This document shows positions 15,509 to 23,700 of a stretch of 46,751 nucleotides of DNA, piece by piece. Source of the DNA: Pseudomonadota bacterium (GTDB lineage: Bacteria > Pseudomonadota > Gammaproteobacteria > Steroidobacterales > Steroidobacteraceae); contig JAFAEQ010000026.1 in NCBI GenBank assembly GCA_023423935.1, positions 1-46,751 of the forward strand, given 5' to 3'. A program made the translations under genes and the position numbers. Within the stretch, counting starts at the first letter, position 1. Every line of letters begins with the position of its first letter. The notes under the pieces were generated by a model. The model saw only the letters and a list, made by a program, of their open reading frames with translations, was not told the DNA's origin and did no database searches.

Positions 15509-17069
15509 GAAGAACTACTGGCGCTCATCCGCCGAGCAATGGCCGCACGTGGTGCGCGACATCGACGCGGCGGACGCAGAGCTTCGCGACACGAACCCGC
15601 CTACAGATGAGATCGATGCACATCCCACGCGGCGGATGTCGCAGACGCGCGCTGCGAGGGCCGCAGCACTCGCACTGAGTTCCGCGATCCTCGCGGCGTG
15701 CGCTGTCGGTCCCGATTATCACGAGCCGAAGATGGCGACCCCCGACCAGTTCGTGAGCGTCGAATCGACACAGGCGAGTACGGCAGAGCTCGAGCAGGAC
15801 TTCTGGAAAGCATTCCACGATGCGACGCTCGATGAACTCATCGAGGACGCGCTGCGCGCGAACCACGATATCCGCATCGCGTTCACACGACTGCGCGAGG
15901 CACGTGCCATTCACGGTGAAGCGCGCCTCGATTTCGCGCCGACGGTGACTGCAGGCGGCAGCCATGTCGAGGCGCGCGCAAGTCAGCGTCAGCAGCCCTT
16001 CCCCGAGATCCCTCGCGATCAGGACTACTACGAGACTTCGTTCGATGCGATCTGGGAGCTGGATTTTTTCGGCCGCCTGCGCCGCAACTACGAAGCGCAG
16101 TCGGCGTTGGCACAGGCCGCCGAGGCGAATTTCTACGCCACGCAGGTGAGTGTGACCGCCGAAACCGCACGCAATTACTTCGAGCTGCGCGGAGCGCAGC
16201 AACGCCTCGAAGTGGCACGACGCAACGCCGAGAATCAGGCGGAGTCGGTGCGCATCACACAGGCGCGATTGGAGGCTGGCCGAGGCACGCAGCTCGATGT
16301 CTCTCGAGCGCAGGCGCAGCTGAGCACGACGCTCTCGACGATTCCCGATCTCGAAGCGGCGGTCACGCGTTCGATCCTGCGACTCGGCGTGCTGACCGGT
16401 CAGGCGCCCGAGGCCTTGCTCTCGCAACTGAGCACGACGAAAGCGTTGCCCGCACTGCCGGAAACCTACGGCATCGGCACGCCCGAGACACTGCTGCGAC
16501 GTCGTCCCGACATTCGCGTGGCAGAGCGTCAGCTCGCGGCTGCGACGGCCGGCATCGGCATTGCTGTGGCGGATCTATTCCCGCGCATCTCCTTCGTTGG
16601 CACCTGGGGCTTCGATGCCATCTCATCGAGCGATCTGGGCAACGCCGGCAGCGAGACCTACGCCTTCGGCCCCTCGATCCAATGGGCAGCATTCGATCTC
16701 GGTCGCGTGCATCAGCGCATCAAGCAACGCGAAGCCTCTGCCGACGGCGCACTCGCGCAGTATCAGAAGACGGTATTGCAGGCGCTGGAAGAAACCGATG
16801 CGAGCCTGACCAACTACGCCAAGTCACGCATCAAGCAACGGCACCTGCAGGAAAGCGCCGTCGCTTCCGCCGAAGCTGCGCAACTGGCGCGAGCACGCTT
16901 CGACAACGGCGCCGCCGACTTCCTCACCGTGCTCGATGCGGAACGCACCGTGCTCGAAGCCGAAGATCAGCTCGCGCAATCGCAGACACAAACGGCCACG
17001 GCACTGCTCGCCATGTACAAAGCCCTGGGTGGCGGCTTCCGCCCGTTGCCAGCGAGCGCCTCGCGATAG
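15501..17069 (+). CDS. RND efflux outer-membrane channel lipoprotein (OprN/OprM type)
   Basis: A TolC-like outer-membrane factor (NodT family) of about 522 residues. The lipobox ILAAC is followed by AVGPDYHEP, a hallmark of this family, then two repeats of long coiled-coil helices with FGRLRRNYEAQSALAQAAEA and DFLTVLDAERTVLEAEDQLA motifs. The ATG at 15501 has AAGGAG 6 bases upstream and overlaps the pump gene's last codons, which argues for coupled translation. It then carries 45 residues (LKKNYWRSSAEQW...) before the signal peptide, which is unusual; a second ATG at 15636 (MSQTRAARAAALALSS) gives a normal signal peptide but only a weak ribosome site. Either start is possible, and the DNA evidence favours 15501. 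Confidence 0.93.
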   Translation: MLKKNYWRSSAEQWPHVVRDIDAADAELRDTNPPTDEIDAHPTRRMSQTRAARAAALALSSAILAACAVGPDYHEPKMATPDQFVSVESTQASTAELEQDFWKAFHDATLDELIEDALRANHDIRIAFTRLREARAIHGEARLDFAPTVTAGGSHVEARASQRQQPFPEIPRDQDYYETSFDAIWELDFFGRLRRNYEAQSALAQAAEANFYATQVSVTAETARNYFELRGAQQRLEVARRNAENQAESVRITQARLEAGRGTQLDVSRAQAQLSTTLSTIPDLEAAVTRSILRLGVLTGQAPEALLSQLSTTKALPALPETYGIGTPETLLRRRPDIRVAERQLAAATAGIGIAVADLFPRISFVGTWGFDAISSSDLGNAGSETYAFGPSIQWAAFDLGRVHQRIKQREASADGALAQYQKTVLQALEETDASLTNYAKSRIKQRHLQESAVASAEAAQLARARFDNGAADFLTVLDAERTVLEAEDQLAQSQTQTATALLAMYKALGGGFRPLPASASR

Positions 17070-17086
17070 GAGAGGAGCAGAGGAGA

Positions 17087-17222
17087 TGAAGATCTCCACG
17101 GGGAACACGGGGTGTACCGGGTAAGAGAACGGAAGTCGACCTGCAACGGCGAGCAAGACGCAGATGCAATGGAAGATCCTTCCATCTCCAAGCCCCGTGC
17201 CCCCGTGTACCCCGTGGAGATC
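17087..17222. repeat. Inverted GATCTCCACGGGG element
   Basis: GATCTCCACGGGG (17091-17103) and CCCCGTGGAGATC (17210-17222) are exact complements at the ends of a 130-bp intergenic stretch, and the homology extends inward (AACACGGGG; CCCGTGTA). The same motif recurs at about 36828, 36964 and 37100 in a tandem array. The element sits between the convergent ends of the efflux operon and the DUF1501 gene. Confidence 0.75.
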
Positions 17223-17242
17223 CGATCTGCTCTGTCTTCTCT

Positions 17243-18583
17243 TCAACCTGCCATGAAATCCAACGACGGCTGACTGAAGTTGGCGAGGTTCGGCAGCACG
17301 TTCGCCACATCGCGAGCACCGACGCCGAACCAGCGGGCGAGTGTGGATGCGTATTGATCGACCGAGGTGGTCGGTACCCAGCGACCGAGTGTATCGGCGT
17401 CGTCCGGACCGCCCGGGCGCAGCTCTGCAAAAGTGCCCTGCAGCGTCTTGCTGCGTACTGCGCCGCCCATGATGAAGTGATGATTGCCCCAGGCGTGATC
17501 CGAGCCGCCGCCCGTCGTCACTCGCAAGGTGCGCGAGAACTCAGAGTGAGTGAACACTGTCACCTGCGGTCCGGCGCCCATCGCATTGATCGCGGTGTTG
17601 AGCGCCGCGAGCGAACTGCCGAGCTGACTCAGAAGAGAGTGCTGCGTGCTGATCTGGCCGGCGTGCGTGTCGAATCCGCCGAGCGACACGTAGAAGATCT
17701 GGCGGCGCGTGTCGTGCGAGTGGCGTTGCTCGATGAGTCGCGAGATCGTGAGCAGTTGTTTCGCGAGCGTCGAATTCAGTCCGGAGAATGCCGCCGTCGA
17801 TAGCGGCGCGCGCGCAGCGAGCGCGGCATTCAGAAGTTCGCGCTTCTGCAACGCAAAGCCCGTGACCTGCCCTGCGGCCGCGACCAGATCCGACGCGTGA
17901 TCTACCGAGTGCAGCTGCTGCCAGGCCAGCATGCGTGCCTGCGCTTCCGCAGATCCATCGTTGCCGCTCAGCTCGAGTTTTCCGGACGCGGGAACCACGA
18001 CCGCTTCCGACTTCGCGCCCATGCCGAAGCGACTCGCACCCGAGACTGAAATGAGTCCTGGCATCTCTTCGCGGCCCGCGCTCAGCGCATCCATCAAACG
18101 TCCGCCCCAGCCTGTCGCACTGACCTTGCCTGCGACCGCGGTCTGCCATTGCTGCTGCTGGTCGGCGTGCGAGAACAGACCTCTGATGCCCGTGCTCGCC
18201 TGATTGGCCCGGTACTCGCTTGCGGACATCGGTCGCTGTAGTACGCCGACGTTGAACAGCATCGACAGCTGTCCCGCATCCCAGATCGGCCCAAGCTTTT
18301 GGAGCGCCGAATGCAGCCCGTAGCGAGCGTTGCCGTCCGACTCGACGAGCGGTACCAGACTGCTTTTCGACAGTGCCAGCGTGCCGCGCACCTTTGCGTA
18401 CTGCGTGTACGCAGAACTATCGAGCGGCACGACCGTGTTGTTACCGTCGTTGCCGCCATTCAGAAAGATGCACACGAGCGCTTTATAGTCATTCGTGCCC
18501 TGCGCCATGGCGCGCAACGCACCGAGCTGCGAGAGCAGCAGCCCGCCTGCACCAGCGCATTTGAGAAAATCGCGTCGTCTCAT
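17243..18583 (-). CDS. Exported DUF1501 family protein
   Basis: A 446-residue protein with a twin-arginine-like signal (MRRRDFLKCAGAGGLLLSQL...AMAQ), so it is probably exported folded. The mature region has the family motifs VCIFLNGGNDGNNTVVP and GGFDTHAGQ, plus FSRTLR...GGGSDHAWGNHHFIMGG near the C-terminus, a His/Asp-rich set consistent with the alkaline-phosphatase-like superfamily in which DUF1501 is placed. Function unknown; a hydrolase with a metal centre is inferred from these residues. Its ATG overlaps the stop of the DUF1800 gene by one base (TAATG), so the two proteins are translationally coupled and likely act together. Confidence 0.92.
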   Translation of the reverse strand: MRRRDFLKCAGAGGLLLSQLGALRAMAQGTNDYKALVCIFLNGGNDGNNTVVPLDSSAYTQYAKVRGTLALSKSSLVPLVESDGNARYGLHSALQKLGPIWDAGQLSMLFNVGVLQRPMSASEYRANQASTGIRGLFSHADQQQQWQTAVAGKVSATGWGGRLMDALSAGREEMPGLISVSGASRFGMGAKSEAVVVPASGKLELSGNDGSAEAQARMLAWQQLHSVDHASDLVAAAGQVTGFALQKRELLNAALAARAPLSTAAFSGLNSTLAKQLLTISRLIEQRHSHDTRRQIFYVSLGGFDTHAGQISTQHSLLSQLGSSLAALNTAINAMGAGPQVTVFTHSEFSRTLRVTTGGGSDHAWGNHHFIMGGAVRSKTLQGTFAELRPGGPDDADTLGRWVPTTSVDQYASTLARWFGVGARDVANVLPNLANFSQPSLDFMAG

Positions 18584-20433
18584 TACTGGACCACCTGGAA
18601 TTGCGGGGACACGCCAAACAGATAGAGCGCCATCTGTGCGCGGGCCTTCCTGCTCGTCAGAGCCGGACTCGACAGGGCGTTTTTGACGATCTGGCGTGCG
18701 GCATTGGATAGAGACGCGCCGGTCAGCAGCACATCGAGCTCATCGATCACGGCATCGGGCGAGCGCGCAGCGAGCGCAGTGAAGTCGATGCTCGTGCCCG
18801 TGCTGTCGATCACGTTGTCTGCCGGCGCGGCGCCCCCGCCGTAGATCAACTGATAGACGAATTCGGCGCGCAGCAGCGAGCGGTTGCTGTCGTAGATCCC
18901 GAATTCGGGACCGAGCACGTCTGTGCCGCGGATCTTGTTGAGTGGCGAATAGAAGTTGAACACCGAGGGTGCGGTGAAGATGTTCTGGCCCATGAGCGAG
19001 GACTGTGAGCGTAGAAACACGCCATCCGACCGACCGCCCAGACCGCGCATGAAGCTCGTGATGAACAACGCGGGGTCTTTGAGTCTGCCGAAGTCTGCCG
19101 TCTGCGCTCGCTGACCGCGTGCTTCGGGATCCATGAGAATCGCGCGCACCACGGCTTTGAGATCACCGCGAACGCCGCGACCGTTGTCGTTGAACGTGCT
19201 TGCGACGCGCGCCACGAACGCTGGCGTGGGATTGCTCGTGACCAGATGCTGGATCAGCCGCTGTGCCATGAACGGCCCGACGTTCGGATGGTTGAACACG
19301 ACATCGAGGGCCGCATCCAGATCCTCGCGCGCCGTCCGCCCAGGCGGCAGCGTCACGCCGTCAAGCAGCACTTTGCTGCCGACGTCGTGCTGTTCGTCGA
19401 TCGCCACCATGGGCGCGACCAGATTCGAAGGATTGGTCCATTGCGAGCTCGCACCGTCGACAGGTGCGAAGGTCCAGCCGGTGTACACGCGCGCAAACTC
19501 GCTGATCACGGATTGGTCATACGTCGGGATCGGCATGCCCTGCGCGTCTCTTTTGGCGGTGCCATCCAGATTCAGAGCTTCCAATCCGATGGAGAACAGC
19601 TGTAGCGATTCGCGTGCGTAGTTTTCGTTGGGCTGCGTGTTCCTGGCCGGATTCCCCTTCGCATTGTTGATCATGTCCAGATACAGGCCCATGACCGGAC
19701 TGAGCGTCACGTCCTCGAGCAAGTCGCGATAGTTGCCGAAGGCGCGATCGAGCAGCATGTTTTGATAACCGGCCATGCCGGCGGCGTGCGTGATCTCGTT
19801 ACCCGACACCACGAAGATCTGCGACAGCGCAAATGCGACGCGCTGACGCAGCTGGTCCCGTCCGCTGATCGCATTCGCGAAGAACTGGCGTTGCACGTCG
19901 AACAGCGAGTAGTGATCGCGCGCGCAGATGTTTTCGGGCGTGCCCTTCACCGACGAATCGGTTCGGCAGTTCGCGGGCGCGCTCGTGCTGTAGTAGATGA
20001 AGCCGTTGTAACCGGTGCGCGGCGTCGCAAACTGCTCATCGAGCCAGGCCTCGAACCCGATCTCCTCCACATGCGCCAGATCGTCGGCGGTTGCACCGAA
20101 GGTGCTCTGATTCAGAAAACGCAATGCGTCCTGCTTGAAGACCCATCCATCGGGACTCGGCGTGTACTTCGGCGGCGCATACCCATCATCGTCGACAGAC
20201 GGCACTGGCAAGCCGGGTGAATCTGTCTGCGGCGTCGTTGGAGTTGGCGACGGATTCGCCGGCGTGACCGGGGTGTTCGATCGAGGCGTCGAAGCATCGC
20301 TCTGCGATGAGGAGGAGCCCGAACCGCCGCCACCGCCGCCACCGCCGCCGCATGCACTCATCGCTGCAACGAGGAGTGCGAGCAGCGCAATGCGAAATCC
20401 GGAACGTCGATGGAGCGGAGAAGATTCGTTCAC
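18583..20433 (-). CDS. DUF1800 family lipoprotein
   Basis: A 616-residue protein starting with a lipoprotein signal (lipobox MSAC, Cys28) followed by a run of nine glycines and a Ser/Thr/Pro-rich linker to about residue 95, typical of surface-exposed or periplasmic tethers. The DUF1800 domain begins with ALRFLNQSTFGATADDLAHV and includes QRVAFALSQIFVVSG and NENYARESLQLFSIG, all characteristic. The family has no established enzyme activity. It is the first gene of a two-gene operon with DUF1501, a pairing seen in many Proteobacteria and Planctomycetes. The ATG at 20433 is followed by basic residues typical of a signal n-region. Confidence 0.92.
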   Translation of the reverse strand: MNESSPLHRRSGFRIALLALLVAAMSACGGGGGGGGGSGSSSSQSDASTPRSNTPVTPANPSPTPTTPQTDSPGLPVPSVDDDGYAPPKYTPSPDGWVFKQDALRFLNQSTFGATADDLAHVEEIGFEAWLDEQFATPRTGYNGFIYYSTSAPANCRTDSSVKGTPENICARDHYSLFDVQRQFFANAISGRDQLRQRVAFALSQIFVVSGNEITHAAGMAGYQNMLLDRAFGNYRDLLEDVTLSPVMGLYLDMINNAKGNPARNTQPNENYARESLQLFSIGLEALNLDGTAKRDAQGMPIPTYDQSVISEFARVYTGWTFAPVDGASSQWTNPSNLVAPMVAIDEQHDVGSKVLLDGVTLPPGRTAREDLDAALDVVFNHPNVGPFMAQRLIQHLVTSNPTPAFVARVASTFNDNGRGVRGDLKAVVRAILMDPEARGQRAQTADFGRLKDPALFITSFMRGLGGRSDGVFLRSQSSLMGQNIFTAPSVFNFYSPLNKIRGTDVLGPEFGIYDSNRSLLRAEFVYQLIYGGGAAPADNVIDSTGTSIDFTALAARSPDAVIDELDVLLTGASLSNAARQIVKNALSSPALTSRKARAQMALYLFGVSPQFQVVQ

Positions 20434-20760
20434 GAGCCGTCGTCTGAAAGATCTGCGTCGGTTGCGACCGACTCTCGGTCAGCGGCGTGGTGCGCAGGAG
20501 ATCCGCGTCAGGCCGTTGATGGAATGGCGCGCAACTTACTGGCCTGCGGCGCAGCGCGTATGAACGTAAGTCACGCGAAACTGTCATTGCTTTGCCGTGA
20601 GCAACGATCCCTGCACGTGTGCAGAGTGGACCGCATCCTCCGATGAGAACTGCGCTGAGGGCGCGTTCAGGCTTCATCCGATGAACCATGACATAGGGTG
20701 TCATCGTGCCGGCTTAGTGTTAGGAATGCTCCGCGAGCAGCGTATGCTCGTCTCCTCCCT
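20434..20760. other. Divergent gene-free region between DUF1800 gene and lhr
   Basis: These 327 bases carry no gene I can support. Two small palindromes lie near the lhr end: TTCAT-CCG-ATGAA (20673-20685) and ATGACA-TAGGG-TGTCAT (20688-20704). They may be regulatory, but no promoter hexamers of quality were found on either side. Confidence 0.4.
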
Positions 20761-23700
20761 ATGAACGTCGAATCCCTTTTTCATCCCGCAGTCAGCCGCT
20801 GGTTCAGCCAGACCTTTGCCGCCGCCACGCCGGCACAGCTGGATGCGTGGCCTGCGATTCAGTCGGGCAAACACGTACTCATCGCCGCGCCCACGGGATC
20901 TGGCAAGACGCTGGCGGCATTTCTCGCCGTGATCGATGAGCTGGTACGCGAGGGCTGCGAACGGGGACTGCCGGATGAGACGCGTGTCGTCTATGTCTCA
21001 CCGCTGAAGGCACTGTCGAACGACATTCACAAGAATCTGGAAGCACCGCTCGCCGGCATTCGCGAGCGGTTGCGCGAGCACACGTCTCGCGACTTCGAGA
21101 TCCGCTCCTGGGTGCGCACCGGCGACACGCCCCAACACGAGCGCAGCCAGGTGCGCAAACGCCCGCCGCATATCGTGGTGACGACGCCAGAATCGCTCTA
21201 CATCCTGCTGGGCTCCGAATCGGGTCGTCAGATGCTCTCGACGGTATCGACCGTGATCGTCGACGAGATTCACGCCGTCGCGACCAGCAAGCGCGGCAGT
21301 CATTTGTCGATCTCGCTCGAACGACTCGAAGCGCTGGCATCGCGCCCATTGAGACGAATTGGTTTGTCGGCGACGCAGAAGCCGATCGAGGAAGTAGCCC
21401 GGTTTCTTGTGGGAAGCAAAACTGAGAGCGGACTCGGGCAAGAAGCGAAGTCGCCGAGTTCCTCATCGCTCTCAGACCCAGGCGCCGGACCCGAGACCCC
21501 GAGTCCCGCTGCCTGCGTCATCGTCGACAGCGGTCATGTGCGCAGACGCGATCTCGGCATCGAGTTGCCGGATGCACCGCTCGAAGCGGTGATGTCGGGC
21601 GAAGTGTGGACGCAGATCTACGATCGGCTCGCGCAGCTCATTCGCGAACATCGCAGCACGCTGGTCTTCGTGAACACGCGACGGTTGGCCGAGCGCGTGG
21701 CGCGGCACTTATCCGAACGGCTGGGCGAGGAGAATGTCGCCGCACACCATGGGAGCCTTGCCAAAGAACGACGTTTGCAGGCCGAGCAGCGGCTCAAACG
21801 GGGCGAGTTGCAAGCACTGGTCGCGACCGCTTCGCTCGAGCTCGGCATCGACATCGGCGATGTAAACCTGGTGTGTCAGATCAGCTCGCCGCGCTCCATC
21901 AGTGCGTTCCTGCAACGAGTCGGCCGCTCCGGGCATGCGGTCGGTGGCACACCGAAAGGACGTATTTTCCCACTGTCGCGCGACGACCTCGTCGAATGCA
22001 CGGCGATGCTCGAGGCAGTGCGTCGCGGCGAGCTCGATCGGCTGAGCATTCCAGAGAACGCGATCGATGTGCTCTCTCAGCAGATCGTCGCGGAATCAGC
22101 CGCACGCGACTGCAACGAGGATGAGCTCTTGCATCTGATCCGCCGCGCCTATCCCTACCGCACACTTGCACGCGAAACGTTCGATCGCGTCGTGCACATG
22201 CTGGCTGAAGGCTACACGACGCGACGCGGCCGCCATGGCGCGCTCGTCTATCACGATGCCGTGAACGGGGTGATCCGCGGACGCAAAGGTGCGCGACTCA
22301 CGGCCATTACCTCCGGCGGCGCCATCCCGGATACTGCCGACTATCAGGTCATGCTCGAACCTGAAGGTCAGTTGGTTGGCACCGTCAATGAAGACTTCGC
22401 GGTCGAGAGCCTGCAAGGCGACATCTTCCAGCTGGGCAATCAGTCGTACCGGATCATTCGCGTAGAACGCAGCACCGTGCGTGTCGAAGACGCGCACGGC
22501 GAACCGCCCTCGATTCCCTTCTGGCTCGGTGAAGCACCGGGCCGTTCCAACGAGCTGTCGGCCGCAGTCTCATCGCTACGCGAGCGGCTGGACCTGGAGT
22601 TCGCGAGTGTTCGTGCGGAGGATCGCGATGAGCGCAGCAGTCAATCCGCATGCGCGAATCATTGGCTCATCGATGAGCTGGGCCTTTCCGATGCCGCCTG
22701 TGCTCAGCTGCTCGAATACCTGCGTTCCGGCCACGCCGCGCTCGGTCATCTGCCTACGCAGAAGCGCATCATCTTCGAACGCTTCTTCGATGAAGCCGGC
22801 GGCATGCAGCTCGTCATTCACTCGCCGTTCGGCAGCCGCATCAATCGCGCGTGGGGGCTCACACTGCGCAAGCGCTTCTGTCGCAGTTTCAATTTCGAGC
22901 TGCAGGCCGCCGCGACGGAAGACACGATCGTTCTGTCGCTCACGACCGCACACAGCTTCGAGCTGAGCGATGTCGCGCGCTATCTGCATCCGAATACTGC
23001 GCGCGAGCTGCTGATTCAGGCGTTGCTCGATGCGCCGATGTTCACCACGCGCTGGCGCTGGGTCGCATCGATTGCACTCGGGCTGCCACGCTTTCGCGGC
23101 GGCAAGAAAGTGCCGCCTGCGCTCGCACGCATGAACGCGGAGGATCTGCTCGCCTCCGTGTTTCCGGATCAGGTCGCGTGCGGCGAGAACATCGTCGGCG
23201 ACATCGAAGTGCCCGATCATCCGCTCGTGCAACAGACACTGCGCGATTGTCTGGAAGAAGCCATGGATGCGGACGGGTTCGAGCATCTGCTGCGCGGACT
23301 GGTCAGCGGTGAGATCGATGTCGTTGCGCGCGATCTGACCGAGCCCTCGCCGCTCGCACTCGAAGTGATGTCCGCACGTCCCTACGCTTATCTCGACGAT
23401 GCACCGCTCGAAGAGCGTCGCACCCAGGCGGTCATGGCGCGCCGTTGGATGGATCCGGAATCGGCCGCCGATATCGGCAAGCTCGATCCCGACGCCATCG
23501 CACGTGTGCGCGAAGAAGTGTGGCCCGATGCGACGTCGATCGACGAGATCCACGACGCGCTGCTGTGGCTGACATTCATGAGCGCGGAGGAAGCACGACG
23601 CAACGAAGCGTGGCCCTCCTTGCTGCAGGAGTTGGAGAGACAGCGCAGGGTGGTGAAGGTGAGAAAAGAGCGCGAGACCGGCGACTCGGCGCTCGAATCC

